Shown here: in pieces, positions 11,571-21,741 of the stretch
Numbering within the stretch: position 1 is the first letter of the stretch
How the letters are laid out: each line of letters opens with the position of its first letter
Assembly (NCBI GenBank): GCA_032433595.1
Contig: JASWJB010000096.1
Span: forward strand, 62,001 to 126,000
DNA from: Conoideocrella luteorostrata
Taxonomy: Eukaryota; Ascomycota; Sordariomycetes; Hypocreales; Clavicipitaceae
Direction of reading: 5' to 3'
Length of the DNA: 64,000 bases
Notes under the pieces: generated by a model
What the model was told of the DNA's origin: nothing
Seen by the model: the letters and a program-made list of their open reading frames with translations, nothing else
The model's database searches: none
Position numbers and translations under genes: made by a program

Positions 11571-12161
11571 AAGACGGTATCGAGTGCGAGACATCACGTT
11601 CGCGCTCGCTAACGCGATATGGATGCCCTACGAAAGGCTGAGCGGGCGTGAGCGGGCGCGCTGGGCATAGTGAAAGGAGTTGTATGACTGAAGCTCCCCC
11701 GAATGAGTGTGCAGGATGACGTTCACACGCGAAAGGGTCAAGTATAGTTGAACGATGCAGCCGCACCACCTTGATGGCTTTCCAAGACTTGACGGTAGTG
11801 GCGAAAATGTCCTAGAGCCCGACTTCGAAGGATGGTGGTGTAGGCTTTATCGGTCAATGTTTCTCCCTCAGGTCAGCGCACAGGTACCTTGGAGGTATCT
11901 GCGGATCTGTACTGTACCAAGTGTCAGTCAGCAGCAGCGTGCTGGCTCTATCTATGTCAGTGCTGCAGTAGCCCCGCAAAAACGATTCATTACCCAGTCA
12001 TCTCCTTACAAACCAACGTTGGAAGGCTCTACCAGCTCATTCATAGCCTGCCGACCTCGCGCCGCTTGAGCATCTCAAATCAACCAAAGCCTGACATAAC
12101 GTTGCTCGCGTCGCATATCGTCTGCGTTCTCTTCTTTGTTCTATCGTCGGCATACCCAAAC

Positions 12162-12947
12162 ATGTCTGAGACACTACCTAGCGTCGTCCTCGTCCCGGGG
12201 GCTTGGACGGCACCCAAAGCATACCACAAGCTGATTGGTGTCTTGGAGGTGAAAACTTTCGAGGTTCATGTTCCGGCCCTGCCTACGAATGATGGCCAAC
12301 AACCCCCAAACTCTACCTTCGATGCCGACATACAGACTGTCCGCGAAGCCGTACAGCCTCTGGTCGACGCCGGCCAAGAGGTCATCATGCTGATGCATTC
12401 ATACGGCGGCATTGCCGGAACAAGCGCCATCAGAAACTTCACCCGAAAGTACCGACAGGCGAGGAACCTACCCGGTGGCGTAGTCTGTCTCATCTACGCG
12501 GCCGGATTCATGCTCAGCGAAGGCCAGACGATTCGAACAGTGGTACAAGCGGTCAGTCTCCCCGGAAGAAGCTCGCTCGTGAAATTCAGTAGCGACAACA
12601 GTGCGTGGTTTCCCATAGACCCCAGCTGGCTCCTGTATCACGACTTGGCACCTGAGGATCAAGAGGAGCAGGCCAAGCTGTTGAAATGGGGCAATGCTGC
12701 GATTTTGACTGGGCAGACTACGTATGCTGCTTGGAAAGACGTACCGACGGTCTATATTCGATCGTTGAAGGACCGTTGGCTGCCGCCTGAGTTCCAAGTC
12801 TTCTGTCTCCAGAACGCAGTAGATGCAGGAGCGCCTGTCCGCGTCGTTGCCCTTGATTCTGGTCATTCGCCTTATGTTAATTTCGCAGCTGAGTTGGCCC
12901 AGATGACTTTTGAAGCTGTCATCGATGCAGGCGTCTATTTATCATAG
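12162..12947 (+). CDS. Alpha/beta hydrolase
   Basis: A 261-aa intronless protein of the alpha/beta-hydrolase fold (AB_hydrolase_6-like). It starts SVVLVPGAWT (strand and oxyanion loop), has the nucleophile elbow HSYGG near residue 80, a likely acid in SLKDRWLP and the histidine in DSGHSPYV near the C-terminus, so the full Ser-Asp-His triad is present. There is no signal peptide, so a cytosolic esterase or hydrolase is likely; the substrate is unknown. The frame is open further upstream (to 11889), but the ATG at 12162 matches the family's N-terminus. It lies at the left edge of the RiPP-like locus and inside the proposed inverted segment. A role in tailoring or releasing a product is possible but only inferred. 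Confidence 0.85.
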   Translation: MSETLPSVVLVPGAWTAPKAYHKLIGVLEVKTFEVHVPALPTNDGQQPPNSTFDADIQTVREAVQPLVDAGQEVIMLMHSYGGIAGTSAIRNFTRKYRQARNLPGGVVCLIYAAGFMLSEGQTIRTVVQAVSLPGRSSLVKFSSDNSAWFPIDPSWLLYHDLAPEDQEEQAKLLKWGNAAILTGQTTYAAWKDVPTVYIRSLKDRWLPPEFQVFCLQNAVDAGAPVRVVALDSGHSPYVNFAAELAQMTFEAVIDAGVYLS

Positions 12948-13145
12948 GTTGGACCTTCGGTGCAAACTGCAAGCATGATGCTATTCTCAAGTATAATAGA
13001 GCTCTTAGGCTTTCATTGTCAGAATGACATAATTAAACAAGCTCCTAACGATACCCTAGTCCTTGTGTATGTGTCTAATATTCCACGTCATACCAGCCTC
13101 GTCGTTATCTGGAAAGTTTCAACTCCTAGTGTGAACTCTAATTAA

Positions 13146-14366
13146 ACACCAAAGAAAATATAACATTAGCTTGCTTGAAATTAAACTAGCCCCTTAGCCG
13201 CTGTGAGTTCGTAAATTACTGCGGGATAACAGGTTGGTCGGACATAAAAGGATCCACTAGAGCGATATTTCTTATATTAGAAAGGACCCGATTTGCATGG
13301 TGCCAATGGGATTTTGTTAGGCGAAAAAGAGACCACCAACAGTCCAGTAGACTAAGTCTAAATGCTTTCAAAAGAGAGACTCGTTAAAAAACCCTAGTAT
13401 CATACATTAGGGAGCCTGCGGGAGGTGCTTAGGCATTAGGTTAGGGCAGGAGAAGTTTAGGATTAAATAATCTCAGTAAAGCTTATAGTAAAGTTAGTCT
13501 TTACCTCTAACCCTAGGGGGCAGCCCATAGAAGGCATCTTTAGCTAGATGTCTATATGCTATTTTTTAAGTAAAGTAAGTCTCTACCTCTGCCTCCGGGG
13601 CGGTCCATGGAAGGCCTCTCTAGAAAAGTTAGTCTTTATCTTTGCCCTCAGGGGTTAGTCGATAGAAGGCCTAACACTTTAGGCTAAAACAGGCTAGATG
13701 TGGGTTACAGCGTTAGCTAGCGAATTTTTACAGCTCCGAGTAGTGATACTCTATCTAAGGGGGTGTGTTAAAACGAGAATTGCTTCTGTTAGGAAGATTA
13801 CTACTATGAGCAGCTAAGCGAAGGAGTGCTAAGATAATTCGGAAGTTTAAGGCTATAGGAGGCACGGGAAGCCACGATATTAGTGCCAAAGACACTAATA
13901 TTAAAGAAATTACGGGAGCTCACGAGAGGCATAATAATGTCGGGTGACTCTGGCTAATAGGCGCCTTATTTAGCTGGATACTGGGGGTATTTGGCATCAG
14001 CCGCTACTGCTGGATCTTTTTGTTCCTGGCGCAATGAGTAAACCCAGTGCCCACCGTGACATAAATAGGAGGATCACAGAGCTCTTTAGAAAGATTAGAG
14101 TTACTATTAATATTAATCTTTAGTTATTAATTTAATTAATTTAATTTAATTCTACTAGCCTTTCCTGGTTGCCACTGCTGCTAAATTGCTCTTAGATGCT
14201 CATAAAGCAGTGTAGCTAAGGGTTTAACTTAAGAGGTTAAGACCTAGTAATTATTAAGTCCCTAGGATCCTTATATTAGGTTTTAAAAAATAATTAGCAT
14301 GTATCTCCCTATAAGCACCTCTAATAAAGAGTATTGTTATATAAAGTTATGTTTATTAGCCTTTTA
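13146..14366. other. AT-rich, RIP-like block with short imperfect repeats
   Basis: No gene. Stops are dense, and there are runs such as AATTTAATTAATTTAATTT near 14130. Between about 13488 and 13680 three imperfect copies of a unit recur: it begins AAAGTNAGTCT(T/C)TA, has a GGGG(C/T) core and ends with a (T/G)AGAAGGC block. The block abuts the truncated 3' end of the adenylation-domain gene. Confidence 0.55.
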
Positions 14367-16170
14367 TTACTCTGTCTCGTGGTCCTTGTATAAAGTGGCA
14401 ATCTCGGCTTCATAGTCTTTTAACGTTCTTGCCCTTAGGACAGACCCTTTGTCAGCTCGCTGGAATGGTTTCTTTGGGGAGGTAAAAAGAATCATAGACT
14501 TGTAGATTCTAGCGTGCTGATCCATTTCTTCGTTGGCCTTATCAATCGTGGGCCAGATCTCTTCTCTCAGCGTCTCGGCTTGCTGCTTCGTCTGGGGAGG
14601 AACAGCGGCTTCGACCAGTAGCCCTGGGCATGTGTGGCCGATGCCGCAGACGAGGGCAGCGACGACGCCTGAGTGGCTGGCGACGGCAGATTCAAGGGGG
14701 GCGGGCTCGATGTTGCGCCCCGTGCTGAGGGTGATCATGTCGTCTTTGCGGCCGCGGAAGCGCCACATGTTCTGGCGATGCGGGTGTCTGGAGAAGAGGT
14801 CCTTTGTGGGAAACTCGTCTAGGTCCGGGAAGTTCTGGAAGACGAATTGCGCCTTTTCGAACGCGGGGTCGCGCACAAGAATCTGCTCGTGCAGATCCTC
14901 GGAGAAATAGCGCATCTGGCACCCGGTCAGGTCGTGGAAGTTATGCCACTCATAGTCGTCCTCGTGCTCAGGCACGAGGGCCAGCAGGGCTGCCTCGCTA
15001 GATCCAAAGGCGCATTCAATCCGAACTCGAGATCGAACCGCGTCGGCGATGGTCGTGGAGGGGAAGGGGGCTCCAGCCCAGATAACGTGGTGGAGGTGGC
15101 GGAGCGCGTCGACTTTACCTGCGTCACGGGTCAAGGCCTGCAGGTGGGCCGGGGCCATGATTGCTGCTTCGCAGAGGTCATGCTGAAAGATTTGGGAAGC
15201 AATATCCGGATTAAGGGGGCGGTCCGCGGGGGGGAGAATCATTGGCATGTTGAAATAGACGGCCCAGGGTCCGAGAGCAAGGAGGCCGACGCCCTAGTGG
15301 TGATTGAAGTCGTTAGCTAATATTCCATCTATTAAGCAGTCTTACGTACATGGCTCGGTGTGAGGCCAAGGAGATGGCATTTGTCTTTCCACACCTCCTT
15401 GACAAGTGTTGTCGGGCCGTGGGGGAGGATGCACTCTGGCTTGCCTAGCCATTGAATAGCAGCAACGGCATTGAATTTCCAGGCAATGAGCTTTGGATCG
15501 CCTGAGACTTGATGAGCTGCTGCGTGCCTTGTCAACGGAAGCCTGCATACATACCGGTAGAGCCCGACGTGTGAATGACGGCGTAGTCCCTTCCGCGCAA
15601 CTGATCAATCGTCATGCTGATTGGGTATCTAGCGGTTGGTGGTCCGTCCAGAAGCCATTCCAACGACGGCGACGGATGAAGGCGAGTCTCGGTGCCCGCA
15701 GTGGCAAGTTGGGCTGCCGTGACAAGATCCGCATCGTCTCCAGCTACAAGCAGATGACGGCAACTGGCTGCGGCGAGCAGCTTGGCATGAGCGGTCACGG
15801 GAGCCCAAGACGAGAGAAGTAGCGCCTGGCAGGTCGCGAGTCAGCGACGACACGCTGGAGCACGGGGTGTCCTTACCTTGTGTCCTGTCTTGGCCGCGGC
15901 CATGGTGAGAATGGGGTATCGGAGATCGGCAGGACCAACGTAGGCCGATGATTCAAAACTCTCGGATCTGCCGAGCGTCTCTAACAGCCAGTGAGCTGCG
16001 CGATCCGCAGCCTCTGACATGTCGCGGTAGCTGACTCTTCGGAGGTGGACTTTGCCATTGTCATCGACGCGGGTGATGGCGCCGAAGAGGCGGTTGGGTT
16101 CGACGGCTGCACGTTGGTCAATGATGTCGGGCAGCGTGGCATGCTCTTCGGTCAAGGAGGCGCAATTCAT
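14367..16170 (-). CDS. NRPS-like adenylation-domain protein, truncated (no carrier or reductase domain)
   Basis: Four exons (16170-15877, 15825-15555, 15501-15350, 15293-14367) give 547 aa; all introns are GT-AG, 51-56 nt. It is an AMP-binding (ANL superfamily) enzyme that should activate a carboxylic acid as acyl-AMP. Intron 2 interrupts the phosphate-binding motif TSGSTG/DPK. Later come WAVYFNMPM, FRGRKDDMI (hinge and A8 region) and the C-terminal lid ending KPFQRADKGSVLR and DYEAEIATLYKDH. That is the end of the A domain in fungal aminoadipate-reductase-like A-T-R proteins, but here a stop follows at once, with an AT-rich block beyond. Either it now works as a stand-alone ligase or its 3' end was lost. 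The GTG at 16191 is not used as start; the first ATG is at 16170. Confidence 0.8.
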
Positions 16171-17171
16171 TGTCGAGGCTGTAGCGATCACAGCTTTAGA
16201 AGAAAAGAAAGGCGCAAGATTGGAATGTCACTCATGGCGAGTGGTATTAACAAGATAAATGCTGACGTGAACGACGGTAAATGACAGAAAGCCAGCAGTC
16301 GACGCTGCGAAAAGGTCAAGTTTGTCAACATAACATTTGACCGACCCTGTAAGCCGCATCAAGGGTCCCAGCCAACAACGGTCCAACGCCGGGTGTGATA
16401 GATGATGCTTTAGCCACTGCTCTTGGTCGGATGGGTGTGACGAGACAAAAATCCCTCCATCCTATTTCTGACTAAATCAGGTTATTGACCACCCTACAGC
16501 CTTGTTCTGTGCATCTTTCTAGTTGCCCGGTTGGGGTTTGGGGGCGTCATGTTTGAACGAGACAACGGTGGCTCAGAGAGAGCGCCTGCATGCATGGAGA
16601 AGTTGGTGTGCGGGATATTTCATTGATAGTACATGTCGTGTATTACTTCGCCGCTATCGTTGACTGCGCGGAGACCAACTCGGGCCACCGGCGGAGGGAT
16701 GGTGGGGAAAATCTGGATGGCCCCCTATCCTGTCCTGTCCTGTCGCTCAGCCTAACAATTACACAATCCAACCCTTTAATTATTGTTAACAAGCTATGAC
16801 AAACAGGGTATAGGTAGCCAATTAAAACTATTTATTTGAGACTTACTCCGTACAGCAAGTAGAGTGGGGCAAAATCTACTACGTAGAATCGCTTGCAGAG
16901 TACTGTGAACTCATGTAGTACTATTTCTTAGTAGGGTAAAGAGGGTTGCTCCACACTAAAAATATATTTTTTTTAGAAAAAGTAGATAATACAAGCCGTA
17001 CTACGGAATACAGTGCTTTTATAGGTGATGTGACGCACCAGTGGCTATTAAAGTAGGACCTAATCTCCTGCTTGTCACGAGTGGTTGATACTTTGACGAT
17101 TGGATTGTAGATCAAGTCCGACCTCCATCCTTGTACATCTTTTGTGAACGTCCATTCAGCCGACAGCCCCC
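16171..17171. other. Intergenic region upstream of the adenylation gene
   Basis: About 1 kb between the start of the adenylation gene and the 3' end of the SAT4-type gene, both on minus. It should hold the adenylation-gene promoter. I see no further gene. AT content rises towards 16740-17000. Confidence 0.4.
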
Positions 17172-18404
17172 TTACCGGGCCGAGACGTTCACATCAATAC
17201 TAGTTCGCAAGTGAATGTGGTTCGGTGCAGGGTTCTCCACGTCCCACCGTCTTCCGCCCCCCTTGAGCTCGACCAGTGCCAAATCATCTGCGTCGTTGTA
17301 GGAGCGGCTTTTGTCAAGACCTCGTGACTTGTGCGCGAATTTCGCCGCAGCCCTCGGCGCCGCTTCCCCGTGCGCTCCCTGTCGCTGAGACTGAGATAAG
17401 ACACCGCTGCCAAAAAGGTGGATTAGGACCGGTCGATAGGTCGGCAGACAGGCGGCGATGAGGTATACGTTGGTCTCGACGATGCACCAGATCATCAGGC
17501 TGACCGACGACCATGTGCCGTCCTCGACGGCCGAGTCGCGAAAGAATTCGGAAAAGCGGAGAATCGACGTGGCCAGGCCGCTTTTTATTTCCAGTCCTGC
17601 ATGTCAGTCTCACCCTCTTTTGTTTTATTCTTCCCTTGGTGGAGCGAAGGGCTAAAGACGTACAGGCTGCCGGCCGCAAAGGCCACGCTCAGACCGAGCT
17701 TCAGCTTCAGCGGCGCATGCAGCTTCCACACGACGGGCGCGGGAAGCGCCAGCATGACCACGTCGGTGAGGATGTTAGGCAGTGAGCCCCAGCGGTAGAA
17801 GTCCTGCTTGTTGACGCAGGACCCCTCGACTCGACGATTCCAGTTATACTCGAACGGTCGGCACAAGCTCAAGGACATGACGCTACAGATGAGTCCCGTA
17901 ACGGCGACCACCGCTGCCAGGATGTAAATGGTGATTCGGTATTTTTTCGGCGCGAAGATTCTGTGGTAAAAGGCCAGAATCGCCAGCTTGGGCACGCCGA
18001 CGCAGACGAAGTATTGGAATGATACGGCGAGGAGATACTTGAAGTAGCGCGTCGCCACGGCTGGGTCGGTCCGTTCCCATACGATGAAGTGGCGGCCGAC
18101 GCCCCCGTATCTAATGAACACTAGTCCTCCCCACAAAAAACGTCAGAAATCGCTTCGATGTCTTTTTTTTTGTTTTAAAGTTTACCTTACCAATTGCTAG
18201 GGCTGACTCGCCCAATTGCAGCACTGTCGACACGACGACCAAGACGTCATCCAGACCTAGTTTCGTAGCACTAAGATGGCGCGACCAGAAGCGTAGACCC
18301 ACGAAACAGAGCAGGATAGGAATGAAAGCAATGGCCAGGCCTTCCAGCCTATCGCCGTTGTAGTCATTGAAGATCTCAGGTGGGAGAGGCGCGGTGTCTG
18401 CCAT
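17172..18404 (-). CDS. SAT4/fungal rhodopsin-domain (PTH11-like) integral membrane protein
   Basis: Exons 18404-18191, 18126-17664 and 17580-17172 give 361 aa. The second intron uses the strong donor GTACGT at 17663. Several membrane helices are visible: LEGLAIAFIPILLCFVGLRF, then LAVSFQYFVCVGVPKLAILAFY, the YILAAVVAVTGLICSVMSL helix, PNILTDVVMLALPAPVVW, and NVYLIAACLPTYRPVLIHLF near the end. CRPFEYNW is the Cys-containing loop typical of the family. The Ser/Arg-rich tail ends in the HIHLRT-type motif common in these proteins. PTH11-like proteins are thought to be G-protein-coupled receptors or membrane sensors; the ligand is unknown. It lies about 0.8 kb downstream of the precursor-peptide gene on the same strand. 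It is an intact paralogue of the split gene at 11.2/24.6 kb. Confidence 0.85.
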
Positions 18405-19167
18405 GATTGAACGGTAGGGCGGGGATAATCGAAACGGTGGTGGGCAAAACAAAAGGAAGAAAGAAAGTCGGAGCGACGGCATACATGTTGAAAATATACA
18501 TCACTATGTTGCATCTGAACATCTAACGCCCCGAAAGCCTGTTTTTTTCTCTCTCTCTCTTTTGACAACCCACATGTTTTGTCCTTCTCTGCCGCATGCT
18601 CTTGTTTTGCTCCTTTTCGTTTGTTCATTTTAATCTTCTCCCTCTGCTTAAAATAGACTAGACTAGACTTGTGACCTGCACATATATAATCCTACACATA
18701 TATTATCCTGCACATATATTATCCTCTAAAGAAGTGTTATCTCTGTCCTCTAGTGGAGGGTGGGACCACCGCTGACACACGCATGAACTTGTCAGCATGC
18801 ATGCACCGCACCGTCTTTGGGGGCAGGCAGGGGTGCCAATGTGAATCTCTCGGTGTGATGGAGATTCTGCCGTATCTTTGGGGCTATCCCGGTGCGGCGA
18901 CGAGAAATCAGCCTGGGTAACGGTGTGCGCCATTTTTCTCACATGTCTCGGCACCGCGGGACGATGGACATGGCTTTCATCGCCCGTCTTGGTGTGCTCC
19001 CTGGTTCACGTCACATCACGCGTCGTTGGTGGACAGGCTACGTTACGCAGAGGAGGGGTGGAAGAAAATCGTTCGTTTATTCTTGGTGAAGCTTACTCTG
19101 TACATGAGAGTGACTACGTTCCCCCAACGAATCTTGCCCCAAGCATCTTGCGCTACCATCCATCACT
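18405..19167. other. Intergenic region between the SAT4 gene and the precursor gene
   Basis: Contains the 3' flank of the precursor gene and the promoter side of the SAT4-type gene. Three direct copies of a CACATATATNATCCT unit lie at about 18679-18725. I see no gene here. The plus-strand frame crossing it is rejected as antisense. Confidence 0.45.
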
Positions 19168-19449
19168 TCAAGCTGACCACGAATTGCGCACAAGGTCATC
19201 TGCATCAACAACGGTTCGTGCAGACCAGGAATTCCTGACGAGGTCGTCGGCGTCGATGCCGCGGATGCGAATCCCGGACGCGGCCTTGGACGTGTCTGGA
19301 TATAAAAGAAAAGTGAATGAGCTCTTGTTCCTGTCATTTTCATGGCATGGGCGCGATAAAAGGAAACATTTTCCACATTTACCTCTGGAGGTGGGAAGGG
19401 CGAGGCCGAAGCCGAAGCCACAAAAGATTAGAAATGACGCTAAGTGCAT
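19168..19449 (-). CDS. Candidate RiPP precursor peptide: signal peptide plus two tandem core repeats
   Basis: Exon 1 (19449-19383) and exon 2 (19295-19168) are joined across an 87-nt intron with donor GTAAAT and acceptor TATCCAG, giving 64 aa. The ATG has a good context (ACAAACAATG). Residues 1-21 form a secretory signal (hydrophobic core LASFLIFCGFGFGLAL). A short leader ending IRIRG follows, then two copies of DADDLVRNSWSA separated by ARTVV-type residues, and then a stop. The repeats differ at 10 of 36 nt, all synonymous on minus, while the plus-strand reading changes amino acids; this shows coding selection on minus. A tiny secreted protein with near-identical repeats next to UstYa-family genes is how dikaritin precursors look (UstA and PhomA are known examples). 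Those use Lys-Arg sites; here only single Arg residues flank or lie within the repeats. The intron is also open in frame (93 aa if retained). The product is unknown. Confidence 0.75.
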   Translation of the reverse strand: MHLASFLIFCGFGFGLALPTSRGKCGKCFLLSRPCHENDRNKSSFTFLLYPDTSKAASGIRIRGIDADDLVRNSWSARTVVDADDLVRNSWSA

Positions 19450-19542
19450 TGTTTGTTTTGTAAAGATGATACGACGAAGTGTATTTCAGTGGGTGATGCG
19501 AGTGGAAGGATCTTATTCTTTAGAGAGACAAGCCGTCTCGTA

Positions 19543-19549
19543 TTATATA
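19543..19549 (-). promoter_or_regulatory. TATA-like box of the precursor gene
   Basis: On the minus strand the sequence reads TATATAA about 95-100 bp upstream of the precursor ATG. That is a plausible position for a TATA element of a highly expressed short gene. An imperfect GAGAC...GTCTC inverted pair lies beside it. Confidence 0.35.
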
Positions 19550-19771
19550 CTCATGGTGGTGGTGTGGGTGTTGGTGGCAACTGCTGGCAGAACCACTTGC
19601 GTGGCAGATACGATCGTCTCACCCAATCCAAGCCCGCCTCGAGAGCATGCGTCGCGTTCCGATGAGTTGCCGTCCTCGGCACCCCCTTGGCTTCTGTTCT
19701 CGTGCGCTACCCGGTCGGGCGTCCTATTCTTCCCCGTTCGGGGACTCGATTTTTTTTACCAAGAGCGATAA

Positions 19772-20300
19772 AAGTGATAAACTTACAAGGGTGAAAACCC
19801 TGTAGAGAATTAGCTTAATTAGCAAAATCTAGATTTTAGATAAAATCTATTTTAAATTAAGCTGTATTTTGATTTAGGTCCTGTTTAATTACTTTTATGA
19901 ATACGAAACCTTTGATCAATCTTTCGTACAAATATATATTAAGCTATAGTATTACTTGCTTCTAAGAAAGACTAATTTGAAGTAATGACATATGCGTCAG
20001 GGTCTAGGATAGGCTAGTATGAGTTCTTTGTCTTTCTAGGTGATAAAATATTCGACTTAACCAGGATATGCTAAACAAAAGATATAACTGATTGCGGCAC
20101 GGACTGATCCTGTCATGCGCCAAGACAAAAGCTCCGCTAGCAACAGTCAATGTGCGGTGATAGCTCATGCAAAAATAGCCTAGTAAGCTAGTTATGGCTA
20201 CCGATGCGGCTGAGTTACAACAAACACCAGGGAGTTCACGGTAAATAGGGGGTTAATTATCATTTGACGCAGCTCCCTCCGTAAAAGCCTCTGCACCCTT
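19772..20300. other. AT-rich intergenic stretch
   Basis: No gene. AT-rich to about 20000. It lies downstream of the methyltransferase gene and upstream of the precursor gene. Confidence 0.4.
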
Positions 20301-21284
20301 TCATTCTCTTCTGGCCGCCAAGATCAAGACGACAGGCCATGAAAGCGCTCTCATCGCTCCCTCATCGCCCATAGCCTCAGTCAATTGTTCAAAGAGCTTC
20401 TCCATGGCGGCATCTGGTCCGACCAATTCACGGGGCTTCGGAAAGCTAGCCTTGACAAATCTCTTGAGCATGGACACGTCCCAACGAACTTCCCAGAATG
20501 TCGGATCCTGCTCCTCGAGCACCGTCTCGTGTGTGCCAACCATGGAGACGGGCTCAACAGCAAAGTCACAAATGCGAGGGGTGAAGAAGGAGAGCCGGGC
20601 GGCCGTGTTCCACTTATGACGACGTACATTATGCCACTGCTCGGGTGCAAAGGGGATGTAGTCCAGCCAGCTGAGCATGCCGTCGGTGGCGCGCTTCCAG
20701 CTCTTCTTTTGAGCATCGTCGCCCCCGCTAACAACAGGGTAGAAGTTGAGGTCCATGATGGAGTCTAGGAGTGGCTGACAGGCAGTCGCAAAGCTGGCCT
20801 CGGTGAAGAAGGGTGGTCCGTAGAACCAAACTGCGAGCGTCCCGCCTGGACGGAGCAGGGTTGCCGCGTTGTTCATTGCAATGTGTGTGTCCATGAGGGG
20901 AAATGCTTCTGCGCAGGTTATAAGGTCAAAATAGCTGGGCGGGAAATGCTGCATGAGGTCTTCACCTCGAGACAAGATAAAGGAGAGACGCTCCAAGGGA
21001 AGCTTCGAGTATCGTCGTCGAGCAAAGTCCAAGCTGGTATTATCATTGTCGCTGGCAACAACATGCGCAAACTGCTCCGTCAGCGGTCCAACGGCAGAGC
21101 CTGATCCGGACCCGATGTCAAGAGCTGCTAAACGAGATTGCGAATGAGCGGCCTGGTAAGCATAGACGTGGCTGAAGACGGCATCGTCGTAGACCGGACG
21201 GGTCGTAATGTATTCATCCCAGTATGTCGCCTCGATATTGTGCAGCTTCCAAAACACATGGTCGTTCTTGCCGTGCTTGTCCAT
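20301..21284 (-). CDS. Class I SAM-dependent methyltransferase
   Basis: Intronless, 327 aa, starting MDKHGKNDH. The frame is open to 21530, but the upstream part does not resemble the family, so the ATG at 21284 is preferred. Motif I is LDIGSGSGSAVG (SAM-binding glycine loop), with the acidic end of strand 2 at ASDND, motif II around YFDLITCAEAF and LRPGGTLAVWFYG as the post-I strand and loop. This is the Methyltransf_11/25 fold, close to the fungal Crg1-type small-molecule methyltransferases. No signal peptide, so cytosolic. It is divergent from the UstYa-family gene at 21742, with which it shares a promoter region. Methyltransferases belong to known dikaritin clusters (UstM of ustiloxin); N- or O-methylation of a peptide product is inferred. 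Confidence 0.88.
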   Translation of the reverse strand: MDKHGKNDHVFWKLHNIEATYWDEYITTRPVYDDAVFSHVYAYQAAHSQSRLAALDIGSGSGSAVGPLTEQFAHVVASDNDNTSLDFARRRYSKLPLERLSFILSRGEDLMQHFPPSYFDLITCAEAFPLMDTHIAMNNAATLLRPGGTLAVWFYGPPFFTEASFATACQPLLDSIMDLNFYPVVSGGDDAQKKSWKRATDGMLSWLDYIPFAPEQWHNVRRHKWNTAARLSFFTPRICDFAVEPVSMVGTHETVLEEQDPTFWEVRWDVSMLKRFVKASFPKPRELVGPDAAMEKLFEQLTEAMGDEGAMRALSWPVVLILAARRE

Positions 21285-21741
21285 GATGGAAAAACAGCAG
21301 GACGTGACGGAATGGTGAAGTTGTCTAAGCGGGGCAAACACCAAGCTCTCACTTGGCGTGTGCACAGGAATGCATTGAGAGAACAAGCAGCATGCGGATA
21401 TAAGCAGGATTGATTGACAGGCTAGAAAAAAAGGCGCAGTCTCCTGTTTCGCACCCTCATAAAACGTAACAAATGCAAAAGGTCTACGTCGTGCAGTGAG
21501 GGGCGGTGTCATGCGCTCGAGGACCTGCATGGCAATTAATGCTAACTCACTTTATCTTACTGCAGTATTAGCTAGTGCTGACTGACTCAATCTTGCTGCA
21601 GGGCTTCGAAGTCGCGCAGGAGGGGGGTGGAATGGTCGGCACGCACCGTGACTCTCCCTCCCCCGTTTTCTGATTTTCATCTCTCTTGTACTGCTCTGTT
21701 TTCTCTTCACCCTTATCAGTTGACACATTATCCAATACAGG
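21285..21741. promoter_or_regulatory. Divergent promoter between methyltransferase and UstYa-A genes
   Basis: A 457-bp intergenic region between two divergent starts. It holds a perfect TGACTCA (21583-21589), the Gcn4/CpcA (cross-pathway control) palindrome. It also has a short direct repeat, TCTTACTGCAG at 21555 and TCTTGCTGCAG at 21591. Amino-acid-starvation control of a peptide pathway would make sense, but a single 7-bp site can occur by chance. Confidence 0.4.

Noticed and set aside
11889..12161. Ninety-one extra codons upstream of the hydrolase ATG at 12162
   Set aside because: The extension does not resemble the family and the internal ATG sits directly before the first strand of the fold.
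18878..19771. A 297-codon plus-strand frame across the precursor locus
   Set aside because: It has no motif, and changes between the two repeat copies alter its residues while being silent on minus, so it is antisense noise.
21285..21530. Eighty-two extra codons at the methyltransferase N-terminus
   Set aside because: Not family-like and it would take up half of the divergent promoter; MDKHGKNDH is the better start.
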